Shown here: positions 7,673 through 14,764 of the stretch, piece after piece | Layout: every line of letters begins with the position of its first letter | Numbering within the stretch: the first letter of the stretch is position 1 | Virus record (IMG/VR): IMGVR_UViG_3300032285_002345 | Coordinates: 1-47,366 of that record | DNA from: a virus | Strand: one strand, 5' to 3' | Length of the DNA stretch: 47,366 nucleotides | Program-made: the position numbers and the translations under genes | The notes under the pieces: model-generated | The model's database searches: none | Told to the model about the DNA's origin: nothing | Seen by the model: only the letters and a program-made list of their open reading frames with translations

Positions 7673-7955
7673 AACCTACGTAGTGGCAGGAACATATCAT
7701 GAAGCGCAAACGTGGATCGCTAAGAACTATCAAGAAAGAGTGGCAATCGGTGATAAACAAGCATCAACTAGAGATTATTTCTACGTATCCAAAGCCGAAG
7801 ATCTAAAAGGTATACAAGATCCTCATGGTGTATTCGTAGGTAATTGGCGAGGTCGTCCTGATATACTAGAAATCGTGCTAGAGATAATGCTGAGATCAAC
7901 CCATGCTAATGCTGCTCTAAGTAAGATATATGAAGATCTAAGAACAAATATATGA
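7665..7955 (+). CDS. Conserved phage protein
   Basis: A 96-residue alpha/beta protein (MSKTYVVAGTYHEAQTW, later VFVGNWRGRPDI). The TYVVAGTY opening and the GNWRGRPDI segment resemble a hypothetical protein shared by many T4-like and other large phages, perhaps a small Rossmann-like fold. No catalytic motif visible. ATGA coupling to the next gene. Confidence 0.65.
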   Translation: MSKTYVVAGTYHEAQTWIAKNYQERVAIGDKQASTRDYFYVSKAEDLKGIQDPHGVFVGNWRGRPDILEIVLEIMLRSTHANAALSKIYEDLRTNI

Positions 7956-8143
7956 TATTAGAACATAGCAAGGATCCCGTATCAGCCAAGTGGAATGGTA
8001 CAGCATGGGACATAGGAGAAAGAATCAAGTATCGCTGGGTTGATAAAGATAGAACTGCTCGTAGCGAATGGTTCTATGATATAGATGAAGCATTAAACTG
8101 GATAAAAGAATATGATATATCGGTATCATCGCGGACTGACTAA
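7952..8143 (+). CDS. Small phage protein
   Basis: A 63-residue protein with W-rich beta segments (KWNGTAWDIGERIKYRW, EWFYDIDEALNW). No function recognised. It is the last gene of the block before a late-promoter-like octamer that overlaps its stop codon. Confidence 0.6.
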   Translation: MILEHSKDPVSAKWNGTAWDIGERIKYRWVDKDRTARSEWFYDIDEALNWIKEYDISVSSRTD

Positions 8144-8146
8144 ATA
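8139..8146 (+). promoter_or_regulatory. Putative T4-type late promoter octamer (ACTAAATA)
   Basis: ACTAAATA overlaps the stop of the previous gene and precedes the zinc-ribbon gene at 8184. Expected +1 is near 8152, giving a leader of about 32 bases. Same core as the octamers at 16864, 19201, 24170 and 40748. Confidence 0.45.
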
Positions 8147-8183
8147 ATCGTTGGTCTTGATACCCTCATCTTTCCACAATCGC

Positions 8184-8477
8184 ATGCCAACTAAACGAGT
8201 TAGAAAATATCCCACCAAGATATGCCCCACGTGTACTAAGCCATTTGCCAAGCAGGGAAAGTATTGCTGTCGTGCCTGTGGTAATGTGCGCCAGTTCACA
8301 CCCACATATAAAGCCAAGATATCTCGTGGTGTGCGAAAAAAGATGACCGATGATCCTGAGTTTAAACAAGCAGCAGTTGCTCGTATTCTTCCTGATATCC
8401 CCATCCCGCCACAAGTAGAATCACCACTAGGTTTAGATCAGTTCTTGGCCGATGGCGACCTTTGGACCGAAGCGTAA
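8184..8477 (+). CDS. Small zinc-ribbon protein
   Basis: A 97-residue protein. A TTG at 8151 is in frame, but the ATG at 8184 is preferred. Residues 13-35 hold CPTC and CCRACG, a C-x2-C/C-x2-C zinc knuckle, followed by a basic stretch (TYKAKISRGVRKKM) and an acidic tail. This suggests DNA or RNA binding, like the short zinc fingers near phage endonucleases, but no HNH catalytic residues follow. Function unknown. Confidence 0.65.
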   Translation: MPTKRVRKYPTKICPTCTKPFAKQGKYCCRACGNVRQFTPTYKAKISRGVRKKMTDDPEFKQAAVARILPDIPIPPQVESPLGLDQFLADGDLWTEA

Positions 8478-8501
8478 CTGCAAGAACTCACTCAAATATA
8501 T

Positions 8502-8530
8502 TTGCCTTGTAACAGGAACATCAGTATAAT
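8502..8530 (+). promoter_or_regulatory. Sigma-70-type promoter, first of a tandem pair
   Basis: TTGCCT at 8502-8507, 17 bp, TATAAT at 8525-8530. An ATG at 8536 sits at the expected +1, but its frame closes after 6 codons. A small AACCC/GGGTT stem-loop follows at 8531-8546. The layout copies that at 4127. Confidence 0.55.
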
Positions 8531-8583
8531 AACCCATGAGAGGGTTGATTAAGTGATGTAGTCTTTGGTTTACGAAATGTATT

Positions 8584-8625
8584 CCCCTACGGATTTGAGG
8601 GTTATTCAAGAAATCCCTTTACTTT
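8584..8625 (+). repeat. Stem-loop/promoter cassette, copy B
   Basis: CCCCTACGGATTTGAGGG at 8584-8601, 13 bases, then CCCTTTACTTTT. It aligns with copies at 4195 and 26046, with the same distance from TTGAGGG to the -35 region. The hairpin here is weaker (CCCT/AGGG only). Confidence 0.5.
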
Positions 8626-8646
8626 TACCCCATTCGCCTGTATAAT
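8618..8646 (+). promoter_or_regulatory. Sigma-70-type promoter of the 8676 operon
   Basis: TTTACT at 8618-8623, 17 bp, consensus TATAAT at 8641-8646. Predicted +1 near 8653 leaves a 23-base leader with AAAAGGA before the ATG at 8676. Confidence 0.75.
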
Positions 8647-8675
8647 TAACTCTGTTAATTAGAAAAGGATACGAA

Positions 8676-8915
8676 ATGACTGAATTTGAAAAGAAGTGCT
8701 ACGGTATGACTACTGATGCGATCCGTAAGGAATATATGGGGTCAATCACTGCAGAGCTGTCTGGCTTGGAAATGGTTGCTATGGGGGTGTTGTCTGATGC
8801 CCAGGAATTGATGTCATTTGGTAACGATCAAGCAACTGATCAGGCTCGCAAAAACATCAACATTGCTAAGTTCATCCTCTCTGAGATGATGGAACAACGC
8901 ATGGCTACTGTATAA
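8676..8915 (+). CDS. Small helical phage protein
   Basis: A 79-residue helical acidic protein (MTEFEKKCYGMTTDAIRKEY), with AAAAGGA 6 bases before the ATG and a strong promoter directly upstream. Similar short proteins occur in myovirus early regions. First gene of the operon; function unknown. Confidence 0.7.
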   Translation: MTEFEKKCYGMTTDAIRKEYMGSITAELSGLEMVAMGVLSDAQELMSFGNDQATDQARKNINIAKFILSEMMEQRMATV

Positions 8916-8927
8916 GGGGTCACTACT

Positions 8928-9092
8928 ATGAAGGGTTCTATACGTGCTATCACTGGTCTTCTCATTACTCTTGGTGCTGCTGGCGGTCTGGATAATGCTA
9001 GCGATAATCAACTTCTCTTGGTCACATCCGTGGCTGTTCTTGGTTTGTTGCTTATGCTTAGTGGCGTATCTGCTATGAAAGGTCAACAGTAA
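8928..9092 (+). CDS. Small two-helix membrane protein
   Basis: A 54-residue frame from the ATG at 8928. Two hydrophobic segments (AITGLLITLGAAGG and LLLVTSVAVLGLLLMLSGV) are split by a short polar loop, so an inner-membrane hairpin is expected. Stop overlaps the next start (TAATG). Function unknown; could modify the host membrane early in infection. Confidence 0.55.
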   Translation: MKGSIRAITGLLITLGAAGGLDNASDNQLLLVTSVAVLGLLLMLSGVSAMKGQQ

Positions 9093-9307
9093 TGGCTAAG
9101 ATCCGTGCTATTATTAATGGTGTTTCTTTCTATACCAACACCACTGCCATTAATAAGCAATCAGTAGGAGATAATTCCCTACAGAATGTGGCATTAAAAT
9201 TTGCTCTAGATTGTATGGGCAAGAACTGCGGCATCGGTCGTGATGTGCATTTATACGACCATAAGATGACGAAGCATACGTTCCAGATTCAGCTGAGTGT
9301 GGTATAG
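9092..9307 (+). CDS. Small phage protein
   Basis: A 71-residue alpha/beta protein starting MAKIRAIINGVSFYTNT. Conserved-looking features are the FALDCMGKNCG segment and the C-terminal strand FQIQLSVV. No known function. Confidence 0.65.
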   Translation: MAKIRAIINGVSFYTNTTAINKQSVGDNSLQNVALKFALDCMGKNCGIGRDVHLYDHKMTKHTFQIQLSVV

Positions 9308-9321
9308 GGGGTAGGGGTAAA

Positions 9322-9522
9322 ATGAAATCTATATTGAGTTGGACGGGAGTCTCTCCCAGAGGACGCTATGTACGACCGACCGATTTTATCTCTCGCTACC
9401 CTACACACAACGATATTCACACGCAGAAAAAAAATTCCCGTGGAAAATTTTCTGTTAAAACCTTTGTAGAAAGAACTGTATTATGTCTGACATCGTTGAA
9501 CTTAAATTTCGCTCTAATATAA
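9322..9522 (+). CDS. Doubtful ORF between small gene and HNH gene
   Basis: A 66-codon frame with GGGG 8 bases upstream. Its last 40 bases overlap the start of the HNH gene in another frame, and the protein (MKSILSWTGVSPRGRY) is recognised by nothing. If it is not translated, 9308-9482 holds no gene, only a short GGGAG/CTCCC inverted repeat near 9340. Confidence 0.25.
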   Translation: MKSILSWTGVSPRGRYVRPTDFISRYPTHNDIHTQKKNSRGKFSVKTFVERTVLCLTSLNLNFALI

Positions 9523-9905
9523 TTCCTGACTATTATGTGGATCCAGAGACTGGTGACATTTATAGTGGTAAACGACGCAATCTTTCTTATTATAAGAGAT
9601 TATCGCCAACTGTTTGTAGTTCTACAGGATATATGAAGGTTACTATCACTTCTCCTGGTATTCCGCCATCCCAGCATTTACATCGTTTAGTTGCTGAGAC
9701 TTTAGTTCCATTCCCTTGCCCAGAAGGTATAACTAAAGCAGATTGGAAAGCTACTCCAGAATCGGTTAAGAATCTTTTATGTTCTCAATTTCGAGTTAAC
9801 CACATAGATCACGATAGAACTAACTATCATCCAAGTAATTTAGAGTGGGTTACAGCCAAAGGAAATACTGTGGCTTCTGTTACACATAGGATGAGTTTAC
9901 AATGA
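9483..9905 (+). CDS. HNH homing-type endonuclease
   Basis: A 140-residue protein with a C-terminal HNH_3-type module: VNHIDHDRTNYHPSNLEWVT (H and D of the beta hairpin, then the N and the second His). The N-terminal region (DPETGDIYSGKRR, then STGYMKVTI and LHRLVAETLV) matches the NUMOD-like part of phage HNH enzymes. It probably cuts DNA as a free-standing homing endonuclease, since no split gene is visible nearby. ATGA overlap with the next peptide gene. Confidence 0.85.
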   Translation: MSDIVELKFRSNIIPDYYVDPETGDIYSGKRRNLSYYKRLSPTVCSSTGYMKVTITSPGIPPSQHLHRLVAETLVPFPCPEGITKADWKATPESVKNLLCSQFRVNHIDHDRTNYHPSNLEWVTAKGNTVASVTHRMSLQ

Positions 9906-10003
9906 TTGCGTTATGGGTGATTCTTGGTCTATTTACGGTAGAACTTACCGTAGGGTTGATTATCACTCTTTGTCTTAGGAAATGGGGTGTATATGGCGGA
10001 TGA
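9902..10003 (+). CDS. Tiny membrane peptide
   Basis: A 33-residue frame coupled by ATGA to the HNH gene. One hydrophobic helix (MIALWVILGLFTVELTVGLI) followed by a short basic end (LRKWGVYGG). It overlaps a second such peptide at 9993. Function unknown; support is the coupling and the clean transmembrane pattern. Confidence 0.45.
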   Translation: MIALWVILGLFTVELTVGLIITLCLRKWGVYGG

Positions 10004-10097
10004 TCGGTTTTTCTATGGTTGTATATTAGCCATGATGTTGGTGTTCTTTGGACATCCCTTCATTGCTTTGTTTTTGTTTATATGGGTATGTGCATGA
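9993..10097 (+). CDS. Tiny membrane peptide
   Basis: A 34-residue frame overlapping both neighbours. After MADDRFFYG nearly the whole sequence is hydrophobic (ILAMMLVFFGHPFIALFLF). Its stop overlaps the ATG at 10094. Probably an inner-membrane peptide; function unknown. Confidence 0.45.
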   Translation: MADDRFFYGCILAMMLVFFGHPFIALFLFIWVCA

Positions 10098-10408
10098 ACG
10101 ATCCAGTTAAAGGTTGTGATGTATATAAAAATATTGGATGTGCCCATGTTGATGGATTCCTTTGTGATTACCCAAACTGCTCTATATTGAAAGATTATAA
10201 AATGAACGAACGACTTGCTAAACTTACTGAACAATGCTATGAGTATAATGAAACAATGCAAAGCACTTGGTTTAATAAAACAAAGTTCGCCGAGTTAGTT
10301 GTACGAGAATGTGCTAAAGTATGTCGAGAACAAAGTAACGAGTATGCGTTAGAGTTTGATCGCGAGAACTGCGCCAGCGCAATCGAAGAATATTTTGGAG
10401 TTGAGTAA
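10094..10408 (+). CDS. Two-part phage protein: Cys-rich N-terminus and helical domain
   Basis: A 104-residue protein from the ATG at 10094 (the frame extends upstream only through the previous peptide gene). Residues 1-36 contain four Cys and a CAHVDGFLCDYPNC motif, seen as a separate short protein in other phages. From the internal Met at 10202, MNERLAKLTEQ leads a helical domain (KFAELVVRECAKVC) that elsewhere starts its own gene. This may be a fusion, or 10202 may be a second start. Confidence 0.6.
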   Translation: MNDPVKGCDVYKNIGCAHVDGFLCDYPNCSILKDYKMNERLAKLTEQCYEYNETMQSTWFNKTKFAELVVRECAKVCREQSNEYALEFDRENCASAIEEYFGVE

Positions 10409-10656
10409 TGGCTTCAGTTAAAGATTATTTTGAAAAGCGAGATGCGGATAAGCCAAAACCTAAATGGGTATATGGCGATCGAATATCTGGTAAGGTAGGC
10501 GGTATCCCAGTAGTAGGACAAGTAATTAGAGAGGATTATATTGAGACCGATCTAGTGTTGGTTCATCTTGACTTGCCTATTAATGTTGGTGGTGAACTGA
10601 AGAATATTGTCCACGTTCCCAGTAAAGGTATGAAGCGGAGGTATGATTATGATTGA
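10408..10656 (+). CDS. Small phage protein
   Basis: An 82-residue mostly beta protein (MASVKDYFEKRDADKPKP, then GGIPVVGQVIRED and HLDLPINVGG). Conserved-looking in T4-like phages, no motif. TAATG coupling to the gene before it, and GGAGG near its end serves the next gene. Confidence 0.6.
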   Translation: MASVKDYFEKRDADKPKPKWVYGDRISGKVGGIPVVGQVIREDYIETDLVLVHLDLPINVGGELKNIVHVPSKGMKRRYDYD

Positions 10657-10849
10657 GATTGGTTCTATTGTGCAGGTCGATCCCAGTAAGGAAGTATTTG
10701 GTGGATGTATGGTTGTAGTCACCGAAGTTAAGTCTTGGGGTATTCAGGGATATGTGCAGTCCGCAGGAGTTGAAGGACAACAGTATATTCGTTTGCCCTT
10801 TGAGGAAATTTATGTAACTGGCGGTAGAGCCGTATGGAGCGTAGCATGA
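10649..10849 (+). CDS. Small beta-rich phage protein
   Basis: A 66-residue protein (MIEIGSIVQVDPSKEVFGG). The ATG at 10643 is too close to GGAGG at 10637-10641; the ATG at 10649 is 7 bases from it and is preferred. FGGCMVVVTEVKSWGIQGY and RLPFEEIYVTGGRAVW are typical of a short, widespread phage protein of SH3-like character. Function unknown. Confidence 0.65.
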   Translation: MIEIGSIVQVDPSKEVFGGCMVVVTEVKSWGIQGYVQSAGVEGQQYIRLPFEEIYVTGGRAVWSVA

Positions 10850-10923
10850 ATGGTCGTACTTGGTCTGATGTGATAGTAATCTTGCTAATGTTTGTGTTTT
10901 TGTTTATACATTTGAGGTATTGA
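10846..10923 (+). CDS. 25-residue membrane peptide
   Basis: MNGRTWSDVIVILLMF and further hydrophobic residues form one transmembrane helix ending HLRY. Coupled by ATGA to the previous gene, and the next start is 1 base after its stop. Low certainty because of size. Confidence 0.35.
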   Translation: MNGRTWSDVIVILLMFVFLFIHLRY

Positions 10924-10924
10924 T

Positions 10925-11260
10925 ATGAGTTATTATAGACCAGATAAATGGGTCATGGTTAAGATTGATGGTAATAATCTACCAACGATCTATAAAATTT
11001 TTGCCTGTTGGTATGGAGGATACGCAGGCTCGGATTCTTGGAAACTTAACAGTGGCGTAACCCAAGTAAGTAAAATAGAATCTGTATATTCGTTTGAAGG
11101 ATCCTCTGGTTCATTATATCAATGCCATGAGGATACCTACGGAACGAATATGTATGGTGGTGGTGTTCTTGATGGTATGATTAAGAGGGCTGCAGATAAT
11201 GGTATTACAATTGAAATTCTTGATGAAAAAACTAACTTTATGGAGTTGAACTATGAATAA
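10925..11260 (+). CDS. Conserved phage protein
   Basis: A 111-residue beta-rich protein (MSYYRPDKWVMVKIDG). CWYGGYAGSDSWKLNSG is a segment I recognise from hypothetical proteins of many T4-like phages. No catalytic motif seen. Overlaps the next gene by 8 bases. Confidence 0.7.
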   Translation: MSYYRPDKWVMVKIDGNNLPTIYKIFACWYGGYAGSDSWKLNSGVTQVSKIESVYSFEGSSGSLYQCHEDTYGTNMYGGGVLDGMIKRAADNGITIEILDEKTNFMELNYE

Positions 11261-11582
11261 TATAACACTTGATTTTGAAACAGCAGATCGTATTACGCGA
11301 TTGACACTAACCGAACAACGAGACTATCTTGCCAGTGAGTTAGATAAACTTTATGTAACTATGGACTCGGAGAATCCTTATTGGATGCACCCTGATGACA
11401 TAGATATTAATCACCAGATGATTAAACGTATCAACTCTATTTTAGAATATTTTGGTGGAGAATTATATGGCGAACGTAAAGCAGGGGAACTTAAAACCAG
11501 CCCCTCAATGGTGGAAGCACTTAAAGGATTGGAAGCGTACTTTTTGGAAATCCGAAAGGAAAGCGCAGAACAAGAGGATTAA
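11253..11582 (+). CDS. Acidic helical phage protein
   Basis: A 109-residue protein, helical and acidic (LTEQRDYLASELDKLYV, KGLEAYFLEIRKES). No known motif. Followed by the next ATG 2 bases after the stop. Confidence 0.6.
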   Translation: MNNITLDFETADRITRLTLTEQRDYLASELDKLYVTMDSENPYWMHPDDIDINHQMIKRINSILEYFGGELYGERKAGELKTSPSMVEALKGLEAYFLEIRKESAEQED

Positions 11583-11584
11583 AG

Positions 11585-11866
11585 ATGAGTTACAGTAGGT
11601 GGAGCAATGGTAATTGGTATGTCTTTTGGGATTCTGCATTGTCAGGAGAAACCAAAGAAGATCAGTACCTTGCTTGCTGGTATTCAATGGAAGATGCAGA
11701 TCAGCAATCTTGGAAATATGAAAGAGTAAATGAACTCTTAAAGAAAGACTTTGATTATATTAATCACATGATTCGACTACGATATGATTGTTCTCAAGAT
11801 GAAGCAGGTGAGTTGCAAGAATATATGCAGGAATGGCGCACAGATGTCAATCGTAAATTCGCTTGA
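11585..11866 (+). CDS. Conserved phage protein
   Basis: A 93-residue protein opening MSYSRWSNGNWYVFWDS, an aromatic pattern shared by small phage proteins, then a helical acidic half (LLKKDFDYINHMIRLRY). Last gene before promoter 11863-11891. Function unknown. Confidence 0.65.
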   Translation: MSYSRWSNGNWYVFWDSALSGETKEDQYLACWYSMEDADQQSWKYERVNELLKKDFDYINHMIRLRYDCSQDEAGELQEYMQEWRTDVNRKFA

Positions 11867-11891
11867 CTTTAATTAAGATCTAAGGTATAAT
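11863..11891 (+). promoter_or_regulatory. Sigma-70-type promoter
   Basis: TTGACT at 11863-11868, 17 bp, TATAAT at 11886-11891, overlapping the stop codon of the gene before. Predicted +1 near 11898, five bases after the nearest ATG, so the downstream 50-codon frame may start later or be read from an upstream transcript. Confidence 0.75.
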
Positions 11892-11892
11892 A

Positions 11893-12045
11893 ATGAGTGA
11901 TGAAGAAGCGTTGAATCTGTATAACGAAATGCTAGAACATTTTGGTGAACTACCTAACTTTGAACATCATCCTCTTCAATTTGCAAACTGTGTAAGAATG
12001 TACAGATATTGGAAAGAACAAAATGAACGAACTCAACCTGAATAA
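11893..12045 (+). CDS. Small acidic protein
   Basis: A 50-residue frame starting MSDEEALNLYNEMLEHFGEL. The ATG at 11893 overlaps the promoter edge; the in-frame ATG at 11929 is the alternative if transcription starts at 11898. The protein overlaps the next gene by 23 bases. No family recognised. Confidence 0.45.
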   Translation: MSDEEALNLYNEMLEHFGELPNFEHHPLQFANCVRMYRYWKEQNERTQPE

Positions 12046-12241
12046 ACTTGTATTAGAAATAGATGATATCTTAAGTAAATTGATAGTGGAATATGAATTC
12101 GATCCACTACATCTATCATCTGTTATCCTTGCTCGCTTAGTAAGAATGAATCAAGATTTTGAGAGTCATGATGATTTTAATAAGATTATGAATGCTGCAA
12201 TTTTGAAAAGACCCACTGATTCTGAAAGAACCCTACAATGA
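12023..12241 (+). CDS. Small helical phage protein
   Basis: A 72-residue acidic helical protein (MNELNLNKLVLEIDDILSKL) resembling small myovirus proteins placed near metallophosphoesterases. AAAGAAC upstream is a weak ribosome site. Coupled by ATGA to the next gene. Confidence 0.6.
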   Translation: MNELNLNKLVLEIDDILSKLIVEYEFDPLHLSSVILARLVRMNQDFESHDDFNKIMNAAILKRPTDSERTLQ

Positions 12242-13149
12242 AAATCGCAATTTGCTCTGATGTCCATCTTGAATTTGGTCAACTTGAATTAGAAAATACA
12301 CAGAATGCTGAAGTCCTTGTTTTATCTGGCGATATTTGTACTGCTGTTGATCTTCGTGTCACCGATAGTATTTTATCTTCTGCTAAAACTGATCGCTATC
12401 TTGATTTTTTTACTGCTTGCAGTAGGAACTTCCCTCATGTGGTTTATATTATGGGTAATCACGAGCATTACCATGGTGACTTTGCTACTTCTGCAGGCTA
12501 TCTAAGAGATGCCATGAAACAGTGTGGTGATAATATTCACTTTCTCGACAAAGAAGTCTGGGAACATAATGACCACGTGTTTATTGGTGGCACTCTTTGG
12601 ACTGATATGAATGGTGAAAATGAGATGACCATGAATCATGTTTCTCGTCGCATGAATGATTTTCAGATCTGTAAGAATAGTTTACGAGAAGTTAATTTCA
12701 GAACTCAGGAACCAACTCTTGACGAGAATGGTGATCACAAGAAAGATGCTGAAGGTAAGCCAATGTATCATGCAGTCTTTAAGACTCGTGAAGCATACTT
12801 ATCTCCACAAGATGCAGTAGTTGATCATAAAGCCATGCTAAAGTTTATTGAAAATACATATAATGATATTCCTCCATGGAAGACTGTTGTTGTTTGTACT
12901 CATCATGCTCCAAGCAAAGGTTCTGAGCATCCTCGCTACAAACACGATCAACTGATGAATGGTGCGTATAATTCTCAGTTGGATAACTTTATCATGGATC
13001 GTCCAGGAATTAAACTCTGGACTCATGGTCATACTCATGAAGACTTTGATTATATGATTAAACAATGTCGTGTTGTTTGTAATCCTCGTGGTTACATTAA
13101 CTATGAAGATCGTGCAGATCGTTTTGAATTAAAATATGTGGAGGTCTAA
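12238..13149 (+). CDS. Calcineurin-like metallophosphoesterase
   Basis: A 303-residue two-metal phosphoesterase. The motif series is complete: SDVH (D8, H10), SGDIC, GNHEHYHG, CTHHAPS and THGHTHE. This fold hydrolyses phosphodiesters or phosphomonoesters, and phage versions may act on nucleotides, cyclic nucleotides or RNA ends; the substrate cannot be read from sequence. A longer internal segment, about residues 120-200, separates the N- and C-terminal metal motifs. One-base overlap with the next gene. Confidence 0.9.
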   Translation: MKIAICSDVHLEFGQLELENTQNAEVLVLSGDICTAVDLRVTDSILSSAKTDRYLDFFTACSRNFPHVVYIMGNHEHYHGDFATSAGYLRDAMKQCGDNIHFLDKEVWEHNDHVFIGGTLWTDMNGENEMTMNHVSRRMNDFQICKNSLREVNFRTQEPTLDENGDHKKDAEGKPMYHAVFKTREAYLSPQDAVVDHKAMLKFIENTYNDIPPWKTVVVCTHHAPSKGSEHPRYKHDQLMNGAYNSQLDNFIMDRPGIKLWTHGHTHEDFDYMIKQCRVVCNPRGYINYEDRADRFELKYVEV

Positions 13150-13340
13150 TGAGAGATCGATATATACTAACTGTTGAGGAAGATCCAGAAACGGGAGATT
13201 TAGTTCTTCCGTTTACTGACGAAATCCTTGCTAAATGTGGTTGGCAAATTGGCGATACATTAACATGGACTGTAAAAACAAATGGTTCGATTATCATATC
13301 TAAAAAAGGAGATGAAGATGAAATACACTCTAATAGCTGA
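13149..13340 (+). CDS. AbrB-like small protein
   Basis: A 63-residue protein: EDPETGDLVLPFTDEILAKC followed by GWQIGDTLTW and IIISKKGDE. The strand order and the IPxEIL/GWxxGDxL pattern match swapped-hairpin AbrB or MazE-like DNA-binding domains, common as stand-alone phage proteins. Role may be regulatory, but no operator is identified. Stop overlaps the next gene. Confidence 0.65.
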   Translation: MRDRYILTVEEDPETGDLVLPFTDEILAKCGWQIGDTLTWTVKTNGSIIISKKGDEDEIHSNS

Positions 13341-13575
13341 AGATGAGTTTGGTGGTTCAAAAACCACTCGTGAGTTTACTGCAGATTATTTACCAGATGT
13401 TTTATCTGAATTAGAATTGTTCTTAAAAGGAGCAGGTTTTGTATTTGATGGTAATTTGGATTTTGTTAATGACTTTGAAACTGAACCAGAATGGAATACT
13501 GACGAATGGGATACACCGCAGGATGACATTACTGAGCACTCAGACTTTTATTTCGACACGCAAAGGAACAAATAA
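13318..13575 (+). CDS. Acidic phage protein
   Basis: An 85-residue protein. AGGAG at 13307-13311 is 6 bases from the ATG at 13318 and touches the ATG at 13312, so 13318 is chosen. It opens MKYTLIAEDEFGGSK, then DVLSELELFLKGAGFVFDG, then a very acidic tail. I know similar small proteins in T4-like phages; function unknown. Confidence 0.65.
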   Translation: MKYTLIAEDEFGGSKTTREFTADYLPDVLSELELFLKGAGFVFDGNLDFVNDFETEPEWNTDEWDTPQDDITEHSDFYFDTQRNK

Positions 13576-13925
13576 TGAGTATGTACTTAGACGTTAAAGT
13601 TTTTCAGAACGCATGCGACCAAAAAGCATCACCACAAAATGCTGCATTGTATAAATCTTTGATGGAAGAAGAATTCAAAGAGTTTATTGATGCTCATTGG
13701 GCTAAAGATGAAGTTGAAATGCTCGATGCTTGCATGGATTTGATCTGGGTAACACTTGGATTTTGTGCCATGAAGGGGTATGACGCTGATGGAGCATGGA
13801 ATGAGGTGCTTAGATCGAATATGCGCAAACTTGACCCTAAAACTCAGAAAGCAATTCGTCGTGAAGATGGAAAAATCTTGAAACCAGAGGGTTGGACACC
13901 ACCTGATTTGACTAAATTTGTATAA
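13575..13925 (+). CDS. MazG-like / all-alpha NTP pyrophosphohydrolase
   Basis: A 116-residue helical protein. EEEFKEFIDAHWAKDEVEML followed by DACMDLIWVTLGF supplies the E-x2-E and E-x2-D metal ligands of the all-alpha NTP pyrophosphatase superfamily. Members clean up non-canonical dNTPs, and related phage MazG proteins have been linked to host (p)ppGpp or nucleotide pools. Located next to an HAD phosphatase and a metallophosphoesterase, which suggests a nucleotide-handling cluster (inference). Confidence 0.8.
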   Translation: MSMYLDVKVFQNACDQKASPQNAALYKSLMEEEFKEFIDAHWAKDEVEMLDACMDLIWVTLGFCAMKGYDADGAWNEVLRSNMRKLDPKTQKAIRREDGKILKPEGWTPPDLTKFV

Positions 13926-13939
13926 AAATCAAAAAACAC

Positions 13940-13968
13940 TTGACTTTAATGTGAATTTGAGGTATAAT
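13940..13968 (+). promoter_or_regulatory. Sigma-70-type promoter of the HAD gene
   Basis: TTGACT at 13940-13945, 17 bp, TATAAT at 13963-13968. Predicted +1 is 13975, the A of the ATG, so the transcript should be leaderless. Confidence 0.8.
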
Positions 13969-13974
13969 TATACT

Positions 13975-14481
13975 ATGATTACACTATACTTAGACATGGA
14001 TGGCGTGCTTTGCAACTTTGACAAAGCATATCGAGCAATTGACCCTGAAAAAGTTGATCGAAAGAAGTTTCGTGACGCTGTTTTCATTCATAAAATCTTT
14101 GAAGACCTTGAATTCATGCCCGATGCGCAAGAATTGCTGAATTATGTCAGCACACTTGAAAATATCAACATTGAAATTCTTACCTCAATGGGTACTTATG
14201 ATGAACGACAAGGTCATGAAGCAAAAATGCAAAAAATCTATTGGCTAAACAAGAACAACATCCCTTACAAACCAAATTTTGTGCGAGCCAAACAAGAAAA
14301 AGCCAATTTTGCTCATGATCGAGCAATTTTAGTTGATGATTCTATTGGTTGTATCACACCATTTGCTGCTAAAGATGGACATGCCATCCATCACAGTAAA
14401 TCTTCTGATACAATTCAGCAAATTCATGGTGCGATTTGTGGTATTCGTGGATTATACGCATTAAAGGCAGATTATGCTTGA
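13975..14481 (+). CDS. HAD-family phosphatase (5'(3')-deoxyribonucleotidase-like)
   Basis: A 168-residue protein with the HAD nucleophile motif DMDGVL (D7, D9), motif II ILTSMG, and motif IV ILVDDSIG preceded by a Lys (EKANFAHDR). Similar small phage HAD proteins resemble deoxyribonucleotidases that dephosphorylate dNMPs. The ATG at 13975 is chosen because the frame upstream lies inside the promoter, and it coincides with the expected +1. Overlaps the next gene by 8 bases. Confidence 0.85.
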   Translation: MITLYLDMDGVLCNFDKAYRAIDPEKVDRKKFRDAVFIHKIFEDLEFMPDAQELLNYVSTLENINIEILTSMGTYDERQGHEAKMQKIYWLNKNNIPYKPNFVRAKQEKANFAHDRAILVDDSIGCITPFAAKDGHAIHHSKSSDTIQQIHGAICGIRGLYALKADYA

Positions 14482-14764
14482 TATTTTCGCACCAACTTTA
14501 CAATGGATTAAAGATGACTGGAATTCAAATCGTTCTCGTTTCATTCTCGAGTTGCTTGCTTGGGCTATTAGCATTTTCTGCTCTCTTACGATGGCAGTCA
14601 CAGTACCCAATCCTCCGTTACTTGCTCTTTATCCTGTCTGGATTACTGGTTGTGCAATCTATGCTTGGTGCGCTTATACTCGGAAATCTTTTGGGATGCT
14701 GGCTAACTATCTCTTGCTAACAACAATTGATATGGTTGGATTAATTAGGATGCTTACACAATGA
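14474..14764 (+). CDS. Three-helix membrane protein
   Basis: A 96-residue protein with hydrophobic stretches at about 25-47, 50-68 and 74-94 (LAWAISIFCSLTMAVTV; LYPVWITGCAIYAWC; ANYLLLTTIDMVGLI). Expected in the inner membrane. A second open frame on the same strand, 14436-14720, is a shadow. Seen in other T4-like phages as a hypothetical membrane protein. Confidence 0.65.
   Translation: MLDIFAPTLQWIKDDWNSNRSRFILELLAWAISIFCSLTMAVTVPNPPLLALYPVWITGCAIYAWCAYTRKSFGMLANYLLLTTIDMVGLIRMLTQ

Noticed and set aside
9340-9356. A GGACGGGAG/CTCTCCC inverted repeat resembling the tmRNA T-arm
   Set aside because: No loop of T-arm type (TTCGA) and no acceptor stem around it; probably coincidence.
11893-11928. 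ATG 11893 as a leaderless start of promoter 11863-11891
   Set aside because: The ATG is only 2 bases after the -10 box, so it would precede the predicted +1, unlike the other leaderless cases.
14436-14720. Hydrophobic frame overlapping the 14474 membrane protein
   Set aside because: It lies in another frame of the same gene and starts inside the HAD gene; the 14474 frame has better coupling on both sides.
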